Position numbers and translations under genes: made by a program. The notes beneath the pieces are model-generated. The model was not told where the DNA came from. It did not search any database and saw only the letters and a program-made list of their open reading frames with translations. This document shows, piece by piece, positions 42,095-49,643 of a stretch of 64,000 nt of DNA. Each line of letters begins with the position of its first letter. Positions within the stretch are counted from its first letter, which is position 1. The stretch comes from Spirochaetaceae bacterium (lineage in GTDB: Bacteria > Spirochaetota > Spirochaetia > Treponematales > Breznakiellaceae): NCBI GenBank assembly GCA_031278215.1, contig JAITKV010000034.1, positions 55,525-119,524 on the forward strand, in the 5' to 3' direction.

Positions 42095-42123
42095 AGTATA
42101 ATTAGCCGGGGCAAACCCGACAA
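42095..42123 (-). promoter_or_regulatory. Promoter of the pgm-tat operon
   Basis: Minus strand TTGTCG (42118-42123), 17-bp spacer, TATACT (42095-42100); the start near 42088 precedes the leader palindrome. Confidence 0.6.
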
Positions 42124-42156
42124 GGTCTGTACAGCCCCGGAGATTCAATTTACCCC

Positions 42157-42186
42157 TTGAACCGGAGGATTTGTTTTCATTATACT
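42157..42186 (+). promoter_or_regulatory. Distal promoter of the oad operon
   Basis: TTGAAC (42157-42162), 18-bp spacer, TATACT (42181-42186). The start would fall at the first hairpin of the leader. Confidence 0.5.
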
Positions 42187-42190
42187 AAAG

Positions 42191-42307
42191 TTGTCCGGAA
42201 ACTTCGGTTTCCGGACAATTTCCGCTAAAAACCGCAAAATGCTTCGCATTAATGCGAAGCATTTTGCAAGACTTATTCGGCAGCCAGCCGGGTTGTCGAA
42301 CAAGTCT
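42191..42307 (+). repeat. Three consecutive hairpins in the oad leader
   Basis: Hairpin 1: TTGTCCGGAAAC, loop TTCG, GTTTCCGGACAA (42191-42218). Hairpin 2: 16-bp arms GCAAAATGCTTCGCAT with a 2-nt loop (42234-42267). Hairpin 3: 17-nt arms with one mismatch and G-U pairs (42269-42285 with 42291-42307). No terminator T run follows any of them. Together with the two promoters they fill the gene-free stretch between pgm and oadG. Confidence 0.75.
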
Positions 42308-42322
42308 AATGACTTTTATACT
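42293..42322 (+). promoter_or_regulatory. Proximal promoter of the oad operon
   Basis: TTGTCG (42293-42298, inside the right arm of hairpin 3), 18-bp spacer, TATACT (42317-42322). The start near 42330 leaves about 37 nt before oadG, including GAGGAGG. Confidence 0.55.
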
Positions 42323-42366
42323 GTAACTATCACTAACGAGTGTCTTATGCAGCTTGAGGAGGAATT

Positions 42367-42612
42367 ATGGCGGCCGAAATAGTAGACATGCTGGGTCAAA
42401 GCGGCGTGCTTGCCCTGTTGGGTATGGGGACGGTTTTTGGTTTTCTTATTATCATGATCATCTCTATCGAACTTGTGGGAAAGATCGTCCGGGCCCTGGG
42501 CTGGGATAAGGACGCGGTTTCCGCGGGGGAAACAAAACCGGCGGCAAAAGACAACGGTGCGCTTACCGCGGCCATTAGCGCCGCGGTCAATGAGTATCGT
42601 AAAAATAATTAG
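42367..42612 (+). CDS. oadG: Sodium-pumping decarboxylase gamma subunit OadG
   Basis: 81 residues with one N-terminal membrane helix (GVLALLGMGTVFGFLIIMII) and a soluble tail ending AISAAVNEYRKNN, the OadG/MmdC pattern. GAGGAGG lies just before the ATG. The subunit holds the alpha subunit to the beta-subunit sodium pump. It starts the oadG-oadA-oadB unit. Confidence 0.88.
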   Translation: MAAEIVDMLGQSGVLALLGMGTVFGFLIIMIISIELVGKIVRALGWDKDAVSAGETKPAAKDNGALTAAISAAVNEYRKNN

Positions 42613-42643
42613 GCCCGGTGCGGCTGTTTTTTAGGAGTACACA

Positions 42644-44410
42644 ATGTCTAAAGTTCAATTAACCGATCTGGTGCTGCGGGATGCCCACCAGTCTCTCTTT
42701 GCCACCCGGATGGTTACCGCCGACATGCTGCCGGCCTGTGAAAAACTTGACAAGGTGGGGTATTTTGCCCTGGAAGCCTGGGGCGGGGCCACCTTCGATT
42801 CCTGCATCCGCTTTTTAAACGAAGATCCCTGGGAACGGCTTAAAACCTTGAAAAAAGCCCTTCCCCACACCAAAATTATGATGCTTCTTCGGGGCCAGAA
42901 TCTTCTGGGGTACCGGCATTATGCCGACGACGTGGTGGCAAAATTTGTGGAAACCGCCGCCAGGGACGGGGTGGATGTGTTCCGGATCTTCGACGCGGTA
43001 AACGATCCGCGGAACTTTAAGGCCGCCACGGAGGCCGCCAAAAAAACCGGCAAACATATCCAGGCGGCCATTTCCTACGCCGTAACCCCCTTTCATACCA
43101 TCGAAAAATACGCCGAGCTTGCCAAACAGTACGCCGCCATCGGGGCCGATTCTATTGCGATTAAGGACATGTCGGGGCTCCTTAAGCCCTATGTGGCCTA
43201 CGATCTGGTAAAGGCCATCAAAAAGGTAACGGACCTTCCCATCGAAATCCATTCCCACGCCACCACCGGCATGAGCGTAGCCTCCCTGACCAAGGCCGCC
43301 GAGGCGGGGGCGGAGATCCTGGACACGGTGATTTCCTCCCTGGCCATGGGTACAAGCCACAGCCCCACCGAAACCATGGTGGAAATTTTTAAGGGAACCG
43401 AATACGACACCGGCCTGGATACGGGGCTGCTCCTGGAAATCGCCGCCTACTTTCGGGATGTGCGAAGGAACTACAAAAAATTTGAATCCAGCTTTTTGGG
43501 GGCCGATACCCGGATCCTGGTATCCCAGGTTCCCGGAGGAATGCTCTCCAACATGGAAAGCCAGCTTAAGGAACAGGGGGCTTCCGATAAAATCGACGAG
43601 GTCCTTAAAGAAATTGCGGTGGTCCAGAAAGACGCGGGGTATCCGCCCCTGGTTACTCCCACGAGCCAGATTGTAGGAACCCAGGCGGTGTTTAACGTCC
43701 TCTTTGGCCGCTACAACCGGCTTTCCGGCGAATTCCAGGATCTTCTCGCGGGCAAATACGGCGCTTGTCCGGCGCCGAAAAATCACGAAGTGGTTAAGAA
43801 GGCCCTGGAGGCCCTAAAACTGGACAAGGAAATTACCCACCGCCCCGCGGATGACATTCCTCCGGAATATTCCAAACTTGAAGAGGAAGCAAAGAAACTT
43901 CTGGGGGGTTCCAGGGTAAGCGTCGAAGACGTCCTTACCCTGGCGATGTTCCCCAAGGTGGCCCCGGGCTTCTTTAAAAAGCGCGCCGAGGGCCCGGTGG
44001 TGTTTAAGCCCGAACCGGAACTTCCGGCAGCCGCTTCCACCCAAGCGGGAACCGGCCAAGCCGCCCGTTACTCGGTGAACGTAAACGGCGCCGCCTACGA
44101 CGTGGTGGTGGCCCCTGCGGGTACGGTGGCGGTGGCGGCGGCGGCCCCCGCGGGCGCGGCGGCGCCGCCCGCGGGCGCGGCGGCGGCGGCGCCGGCCGGG
44201 GGGGCAACGGTAAACGCCCCGGTGGCGGGAACCGTCCTAAAACACACGGTGGCCGAAGGGTCCCAGGTTAATTCCGGAGACACGGTCGTCATTATCGAAT
44301 CCATGAAAATGGAACTGGAAATCAAGGCCGCCGGCCCGGGCAAGGTTCACTTCCTGGTTTCGCCGGGAGCGGCGGTTACCGCCGGACAGCCCCTGGCCGA
44401 ACTGGGGTAG
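42644..44410 (+). CDS. oadA: Oxaloacetate decarboxylase alpha subunit with biotin domain
   Basis: 588 residues. An HMGL-like carboxyltransferase TIM barrel starts VQLTDLVLRDAHQSLFATRM; the metal site is later HSHATTGMSVA. RGQNLLGYRHYADD and FRIFDAVNDPRN are conserved. A PYC_OADA domain follows (about 290-455), then an Ala/Pro/Gly linker and a biotinyl domain whose ESMKMELEIKA holds the biotinylated lysine. The enzyme moves CO2 from oxaloacetate to biotin; OadB then releases it and exports sodium. The linker is coded by a GCG/GCC-rich stretch at about 44105-44205. Confidence 0.95.
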   Translation: MSKVQLTDLVLRDAHQSLFATRMVTADMLPACEKLDKVGYFALEAWGGATFDSCIRFLNEDPWERLKTLKKALPHTKIMMLLRGQNLLGYRHYADDVVAKFVETAARDGVDVFRIFDAVNDPRNFKAATEAAKKTGKHIQAAISYAVTPFHTIEKYAELAKQYAAIGADSIAIKDMSGLLKPYVAYDLVKAIKKVTDLPIEIHSHATTGMSVASLTKAAEAGAEILDTVISSLAMGTSHSPTETMVEIFKGTEYDTGLDTGLLLEIAAYFRDVRRNYKKFESSFLGADTRILVSQVPGGMLSNMESQLKEQGASDKIDEVLKEIAVVQKDAGYPPLVTPTSQIVGTQAVFNVLFGRYNRLSGEFQDLLAGKYGACPAPKNHEVVKKALEALKLDKEITHRPADDIPPEYSKLEEEAKKLLGGSRVSVEDVLTLAMFPKVAPGFFKKRAEGPVVFKPEPELPAAASTQAGTGQAARYSVNVNGAAYDVVVAPAGTVAVAAAAPAGAAAPPAGAAAAAPAGGATVNAPVAGTVLKHTVAEGSQVNSGDTVVIIESMKMELEIKAAGPGKVHFLVSPGAAVTAGQPLAELG

Positions 44411-44415
44411 GCAAA

Positions 44416-44449
44416 GGGGGCTTGTCCGGGAACCGCGGGCTAAGCCCCC
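44416..44449 (+). repeat. Hairpin between oadA and oadB
   Basis: GGGGGCTT pairs with AAGCCCCC over an 18-nt loop. It has no T run and probably attenuates or stabilises rather than ends the transcript. The loop segment TCCGGGAACCGCGG recurs just after oadB. Confidence 0.5.
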
Positions 44450-44524
44450 GGAGGGCCGTTAAACCCCATTGCGAATACTCCGGCGCCGTGGAAGCCGGAC
44501 AGATACCGGAAAAAGGATTGCGAT

Positions 44525-45931
44525 ATGTTTGAAAGAATAGTGCCGAAGGATCTGACGGAACGAAAAAAATACCCCTCCCGGGTGCTTGCGATCTGCCTTT
44601 GTATCATCGCGGGGGCCTTTGTATTTTCCGTCATGCCCCCGATCCGGGCCCAGGAACCGGCGGTTCAAAGCGCCGCCGCCGGAGCGGAAAAAGAAATACC
44701 CCGGATCCGCATAAGTGATTTTGGAAGCCACCTGGGAAAGACCACGGGGATTTTTGCGTTTATCACCGATAAGATCATCAGGCCCACCACCAACCTTGAC
44801 GAAGAGGGGAATATAATCAACGCCATCGTCCCCGGATACCAGGAATTGCTTATGGTGATTGTGGGCTTTATCATCGTATGGCTGGGGGCCGCCAAGGGCT
44901 TTGAACCCCTGCTGCTTATCCCCATCGGATTCGGGACGATCTTTGTGAATATCCCCAATGCGGGGATGTGGGAAAGCCACGGCGCCCCGGGGTTTCTTAA
45001 GATTATCTACGACGGGGGGGTGGGGACCGAATTCTTCCCCCTGATTATATTTATGGGCATAGGGGCCATGACCGACTTCGGCCCCCTTATCGCCAATCCC
45101 AAGACCGCCCTGCTTGGCGCGGCGGCCCAGTTTGGGGTCTTCGGCACCCTTTTCGGGATCAGCGTTGCCAACGCCCTGCCGGGGGTAAACTTTAACCTGG
45201 TAGAGGCCTGTTCCGTGGCGATCATCGGCGGCGCCGACGGCCCCACCACGATTTACATTGCCGCCCAGCTGGCGCCCAAGCTTCTGGCAACGGTGGCGGT
45301 CGCGGCCTATTCCTACATGGCCCTGGTGCCCCTGATTCAGCCGCCGATTATGAAGCTCCTTACCACCAAGAAAGAGCGGTTTATCAGAATGAAACAGCTT
45401 AGGCCCGTTTCCCGGACCGAAAAGATCCTCTTTCCCATGCTGGTCTTTGTGCTGGCCATTTTGCTTATCCCCTCGGCGGCGCCCCTTATCGGCTGCCTAA
45501 TGTTCGGGAATTTTATCCGGGAAACCGGGGTGGTGGAACGGCTTTCCAAGACCCTGCAGAACGAGCTTATCAACATCGTGTCGATCTTTCTTTCGTTGGG
45601 GGTCGGCTCCCAGATGACGCCGGAAAAATTTCTTAATATGTCCAGCGCGGTAATCGTACTGATGGGGCTTCTGGCCTTTGCCATTGCCACCGCCACGGGG
45701 ATTATGGTGGCAAAGTTTATGAACCTTTTCCTAAAGGAAAAGATCAATCCCCTTATCGGTTCCGCCGGGGTTTCGGCGGTGCCCATGGCGGCCCGGGTTT
45801 CCAATAAGGTGGGCCTGGAATACGATCCGGGGAACTTCCTTTTGATGCACGCCATGGGCCCCAACGTTTCGGGGGTTATCGGCACCGCCATCGCCGCGGG
45901 GGTTATGATAGCCGTGTACGGCGGCCACTAA
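44525..45931 (+). CDS. oadB: Sodium-pumping decarboxylase beta subunit OadB
   Basis: 468-residue membrane protein, AAAAGG upstream of the ATG. An N-terminal extension of about 75 residues with its own hydrophobic segment ([20 protein letters not shown]) and a periplasmic stretch precede the family core. Core motifs are [52 protein letters not shown] (the conserved GGADGPT with the Asp used in sodium transport), and [18 protein letters not shown] near the C-terminus. It pumps sodium outward during decarboxylation and could feed the sodium-driven TRAP importer nearby. Confidence 0.94.
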   Translation: MFERIVPKDLTERKKYPSRVLAICLCIIAGAFVFSVMPPIRAQEPAVQSAAAGAEKEIPRIRISDFGSHLGKTTGIFAFITDKIIRPTTNLDEEGNIINAIVPGYQELLMVIVGFIIVWLGAAKGFEPLLLIPIGFGTIFVNIPNAGMWESHGAPGFLKIIYDGGVGTEFFPLIIFMGIGAMTDFGPLIANPKTALLGAAAQFGVFGTLFGISVANALPGVNFNLVEACSVAIIGGADGPTTIYIAAQLAPKLLATVAVAAYSYMALVPLIQPPIMKLLTTKKERFIRMKQLRPVSRTEKILFPMLVFVLAILLIPSAAPLIGCLMFGNFIRETGVVERLSKTLQNELINIVSIFLSLGVGSQMTPEKFLNMSSAVIVLMGLLAFAIATATGIMVAKFMNLFLKEKINPLIGSAGVSAVPMAARVSNKVGLEYDPGNFLLMHAMGPNVSGVIGTAIAAGVMIAVYGGH

Positions 45932-45974
45932 CGGATATCCGGGAACCGCGGACTAGAGCCCTGTTGTTCCCGGA

Positions 45975-46006
45975 AGCCCCTACTCCTGCGGGGGGGCGTT
46001 TTTAGG
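45975..46006 (+). terminator. Possible terminator after oadB
   Basis: GCCCC and GGGGGGC flank a short loop and are followed by GTTTTTA. It lies in the end of the convergent gene, so support is modest. Confidence 0.4.
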
Positions 46007-46375
46007 GGAAAGGCCTTCCCCCCGAAGATAAAAAAGGCCCTCTTCCCGGCCGGCTTTGTCGGCGTAGGCCGAGGTCATGGAGGGCCTGGGAAAGCGTTCC
46101 ACCCACCAGAAGCCGTCGGCGTATTCAACCCGGATAGAGTAGGCTTCGCCGTCCAGGGCCTGCTGATAGTCCACGATATACCCCGCTTCCGCCATTTCTT
46201 TCATGCTTTCGCCGTTCATAAGAATATCATCCTCAAGAAAGATAAGTTCCAGAAGTTCGCCCTGATATTCCATGTACCAGGTTCCCTGGATCCACTTTGG
46301 CGGAGCTATGTCCTGGCAAAACCCGGGGGCGGCAAAAAGAAAAAATGCGCCGGTGAACGCTAAAATTTTTTTCAT
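45980..46375 (-). CDS. Small exported protein, lipocalin-like look
   Basis: 131 residues with signal peptide (ILAFTGAFFLFAAPGFCQ). A Cys at the cleavage region makes a lipoprotein possible, although PGFC is a poor lipobox even for spirochaetes. The mature part, WIQGTWYMEYQGELLELIFL then GEAYSIRVEYADGFWWVERF, has the G-x-W start and beta pattern of small lipocalin-like domains. No exact family is recognised. AAAGGA precedes the ATG. Confidence 0.65.
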   Translation of the reverse strand: MKKILAFTGAFFLFAAPGFCQDIAPPKWIQGTWYMEYQGELLELIFLEDDILMNGESMKEMAEAGYIVDYQQALDGEAYSIRVEYADGFWWVERFPRPSMTSAYADKAGREEGLFYLRGEGLSPKNAPPQE

Positions 46376-46443
46376 CGATTCCTTTACTCTACCGGCCCCG
46401 GGAAGTTAATGCAAGGAGAAGCGCTTCGAAGGGCCCCGCGGCC

Positions 46444-48414
46444 CTAATGCAAAGCCCGAAGCAGAGAGCGCAGTTCGGGGTCCGAAACGGTTCCCTGGGC
46501 GGAAGGGGGAATTCGCGCCGTTTCGGTCTGAAAAATCACCTCGTCCCCCGTCTCAATCCGGTCGTAGAAGCCGTTCCGGGCCAGGTTTCCCACGGACACC
46601 TCTTCGTCCGCTTCCCGGATGCTAATGGTCCCCACCACATCCGCTTCGGTATAGACCAGCCCTATGCCTTCGTTCTTAACCGACACCCGGCCTTTTTTGA
46701 CGATGTCATAGACCGCGTCGGGTTTTACCCCGTCCGCCCTGCCCTTATTGATAAGCCCCTGGTTTACCCGCCGCACCGCCAGTTCCCCCCGGGACGGAAG
46801 GGCCGCCGTAAGCTGATCGATAATATTCCGCCCCGCATTGCGGAGCCGGTCGGGGCCGGTGCGGTAGGAGGTAAAGGTTCCCGCGGGGGATCCGGTACGG
46901 CCCACAAAAAGTTCCCCCCTCAGGGACAGATCCCGTTCGTTTTCCATGACCGTAAGAATAAGAAAGTAATCCGCCCCCCCCTCGCGGGCGGCCCGGAAGG
47001 CGGCGGAAAAAGAAGCCTGCCGCAGTTCCACCTCCATGGGGGCAATATTTCTGTCGTGGCTTAACAGGTCCTTTAGGTACCCCGAAGCCACCGCCGCTCC
47101 ATCCACATGGTACAGGGCCGGCTGGGCGGCAAGGGAAAAAACTCCTATTTTCCAGTGCCGTTTGGTTACCAGCAGGGGATCCGCCTGCCAGCGGCGGTAC
47201 AGGGCGTTGGAAAGCCGGGATGTGTAGGCTTCTACCGCATCGTCAATCCCTTGGTTCCCCAGGCCCAGGTCCTGCATAAACCGCAGTTCTTCCATAAACC
47301 GGGCGGGAAAGCCCTGAACCCGGAGAATCTCGGCATATTCCTGCCGTTCCCGGGCATAGGGGTTAAGCCGCAGCCCCCGGCGGTATTCAAACAGGGCCTG
47401 GTCGTTTAAGTTTCGGGATTTAAAATCCCGGGCCCTGGTAAAGTGCCAGGCGGCCCAGCGGCGGCGGTTCTGTTCTTCAAGGCTGGTTCCCAGGATTAAC
47501 AGATCTTCCAGAGCGGCGCGGATAAATTCGTCTTCCGCGGCCATGGCGGCGGCGGTGGATAAAACGGAAATTGCCTCTTGCCGGCGGCCCAGCCGGGACA
47601 AGGCCATGCCCTTAAGGTACCAGGCCTCCGCATCGTTCCGGTTCCGGGAAATGATCCCGTCTGCCAAGGCCGCGGCTTCGGCAAACTGGCCCTGGTAGTA
47701 CCGGAGCTTTGCCAGCAGGCGCCGGGCGGAAACAAAGGCGCTTTTTAAGGCCAGGGCCCGTTCCGCAAAGCGGATCGCTTCGGTAATCCGGTTTGCCCGG
47801 GACGCAAGGTACGCGGCATAGTAGTAGACCCGGTAATCTTCTGAATGCCGGGCCAGGACCCGGTCTATGTAAGCCTTGGCCTCTTCATGCCGTCCCAGGG
47901 ATCCCAAAACAAGGGCCAGGGACAGGAGGATGTCCTGATCCTCGGGATAGCGGCGGGCAACTTCCCGGTACCGGGTAACCGCCTCGCCGGATCTGCCCTG
48001 GGCTATGTCCATTTCCGCCTGGGCAAAAAGGGCCTCCCGGTTGTATGGTTCCCGGGCCAGCACCTCCCGGATAATTTGGGACGCCGCCGTAAGCTGTCCC
48101 AGGGCAATAAGGATCCGGGCTTCCAGATTTGCCAGTTCCATTTTTCCCCTGGCCAGGGTCCGGGCCTTACGTACCCAGCTTAGGGCTTGATCGAATTCCG
48201 CCAGTTCGTAGTAGCACCGGGCCAGGGATCCGGCGGCCTCGGCATGGGACGGGTTAAGCCGCAGGGCTTCCAGAAAGGCCTCCGCGGCATCGTACCATTC
48301 TTCCTGAACCATCGCGGCCTGCCCTTCGTTGTAGAAGGCCCCCGCATTCCTGCCCTGGGTATAAGAAAATATACAGGGAACAATTACAAAACCTATTACA
48401 AGCAGGTACTTCAC
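46444..48414 (-). CDS. Exported TPR-repeat protein
   Basis: 656 residues. A signal peptide (YLLVIGFVIVPCIFSYTQ) is followed by about ten TPRs (AAEAFLEALRLNPSHAEAAG; LANLEARILIALGQLTAASQ; ADGIISRNRNDAEAWYLKGM and more). A C-terminal domain of about 200 residues follows, with DYFLILTVMENERDLSLRGE, YRTGPDRLRNAGRNIIDQL and RVSVKNEGIGLVYTEADVVG, which looks beta-rich and possibly peptidoglycan- or membrane-facing. It lies directly upstream, in map terms, of the tlyC cluster, as in T. pallidum (TP0648, from memory). Probably a periplasmic scaffold; function unknown. Confidence 0.78.
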   Translation of the reverse strand: MKYLLVIGFVIVPCIFSYTQGRNAGAFYNEGQAAMVQEEWYDAAEAFLEALRLNPSHAEAAGSLARCYYELAEFDQALSWVRKARTLARGKMELANLEARILIALGQLTAASQIIREVLAREPYNREALFAQAEMDIAQGRSGEAVTRYREVARRYPEDQDILLSLALVLGSLGRHEEAKAYIDRVLARHSEDYRVYYYAAYLASRANRITEAIRFAERALALKSAFVSARRLLAKLRYYQGQFAEAAALADGIISRNRNDAEAWYLKGMALSRLGRRQEAISVLSTAAAMAAEDEFIRAALEDLLILGTSLEEQNRRRWAAWHFTRARDFKSRNLNDQALFEYRRGLRLNPYARERQEYAEILRVQGFPARFMEELRFMQDLGLGNQGIDDAVEAYTSRLSNALYRRWQADPLLVTKRHWKIGVFSLAAQPALYHVDGAAVASGYLKDLLSHDRNIAPMEVELRQASFSAAFRAAREGGADYFLILTVMENERDLSLRGELFVGRTGSPAGTFTSYRTGPDRLRNAGRNIIDQLTAALPSRGELAVRRVNQGLINKGRADGVKPDAVYDIVKKGRVSVKNEGIGLVYTEADVVGTISIREADEEVSVGNLARNGFYDRIETGDEVIFQTETARIPPSAQGTVSDPELRSLLRALH

Positions 48415-48437
48415 CTTGCCCCTCCCGATTTTTGTAT

Positions 48438-49193
48438 CTACTCGCCCCCTAAATGGAGCACGATCTTTACCATTCCTATTTTATGCCCCTCCATGTTTTG
48501 GATAATAAACTCGTTTCCTTCATAAAGGGCCTTTTCGTATTTTACCGGAATTTTTCCAAAGAGGTCAAAGATAAAGCCACCCAGGGTGTCAAACTTTTCT
48601 GCGGGCAGGGATATTCCCAGTTCTTCGGAAAGATCCTCCAGATTTACCCGGGCGTCGCAGAGCCAAATCCCCTCTTCCAGCTTAAGGATGTCTTCTTTTT
48701 CGTTGTCAAATTCGTCCTGGATGTCCCCGATAATCTGTTCCAGAATATCTTCCATACAGATAATTCCGGAAACCCCGCCGTATTCGTCCATGGCCACCGC
48801 GATATGGACCCGGCGGCGGCGGAATTCCCGAAGTACCTCGTTTATGTGCTTTGACTTGGGGATAAAAAAGGGCTTGCGCAACAGATCCGTAATGGTAAAG
48901 TTTTCGCCGGTTACAAGGGCCTTAAGAACATCCTTGACATAGAGAATGCCCACCACGTTGTCGATGGTGTCTTCATAAACGGGAAAACGGGAATGGCCGC
49001 TTTCCACAATGGTTTTTAACAGGTCCTCCCGGGAAGCGGCGGAAGAAAGGAACACCACATCGATCCGGGGCACCATTACCTCCTTGGCGGTGGTATCCTT
49101 AAATTCCACTATTCCGCGGATCATCTCTTGCTGATCCGATTCCAGCGAGGCCAGAGTTTTTTTATCGAGCTCTACTTTTTTGGACGGCTTCAC
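48438..49193 (-). CDS. tlyC: CBS-domain protein of the CorC/TlyC (HlyC) family
   Basis: 251 residues. A pair of CBS domains spans about 25-150 (VMVPRIDVVFLSSAASREDL; GHSRFPVYEDTIDNVVGILY; VHIAVAMDEYGGVSGIICME) and a CorC_HlyC transporter-associated domain closes the protein (FDTLGGFIFDLFGKIP). There is no membrane domain, unlike longer CNNM proteins. Named haemolysin in spirochaetes, but a role in magnesium/cobalt efflux regulation is better supported. It follows ybeY by 9 nt. Confidence 0.9.
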   Translation of the reverse strand: MKPSKKVELDKKTLASLESDQQEMIRGIVEFKDTTAKEVMVPRIDVVFLSSAASREDLLKTIVESGHSRFPVYEDTIDNVVGILYVKDVLKALVTGENFTITDLLRKPFFIPKSKHINEVLREFRRRRVHIAVAMDEYGGVSGIICMEDILEQIIGDIQDEFDNEKEDILKLEEGIWLCDARVNLEDLSEELGISLPAEKFDTLGGFIFDLFGKIPVKYEKALYEGNEFIIQNMEGHKIGMVKIVLHLGGE

Positions 49194-49202
49194 CGTTTCT
49201 CC

Positions 49203-49643
49203 TTATTCCATAATATGCAGGACGGAAAATTCCTCCAGAAGCCGTTCCTGCAGAACCAGCATGGGCTCCCCGGGCTCATTGCCGGCGTGGTCCATGCCTT
49301 CCAGATGAAGAATACCATGAATCAGCAGCCGGCGTAACTCTTCATCCTGGGGGACGGCAAAATATTCGGCATTTTCTTTAAGCGTCTCCAGAGAAATAAC
49401 AATGTCCCCGGGAAAGAAGCGGCTGCCGCAGCTTTCGCCCAGGGAAAAGGAAAGCACATCGGTGCTTTCATCCCGGCGGCGGTACCGGGCGTTTAAGGAG
49501 CGGATCGTCGGGCTGCCGCAGAACAGCACCGACAGGTTCCAGTTACGCTTTCCAAGCCTGTCCAGGATCTTTGTTATAAAGGACTCGGCCCTTTTGCGCC
49601 AGGGCTGGGTCTTCCCCTCAAAGGCGATTTCAACCCTGTTCAT
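49203..49643 (-). CDS. ybeY: Endoribonuclease YbeY (16S rRNA maturation)
   Basis: 146 residues with the metal motif LLIHGILHLEGMDHAGN (H-x3-H-x5-H) near 108-124 and the preceding LNARYRRRDESTDVLSFSL. It trims the 16S rRNA 3' end and takes part in ribosome quality control. It overlaps the pgpH end by 14 nt. The phoH-pgpH-ybeY-corC order is widely conserved. Confidence 0.93.
   Translation of the reverse strand: MNRVEIAFEGKTQPWRKRAESFITKILDRLGKRNWNLSVLFCGSPTIRSLNARYRRRDESTDVLSFSLGESCGSRFFPGDIVISLETLKENAEYFAVPQDEELRRLLIHGILHLEGMDHAGNEPGEPMLVLQERLLEEFSVLHIME

Noticed and set aside
42191..42307. CRISPR-like array
   Set aside because: The three hairpins differ in sequence and there are no equal spacers or cas genes.
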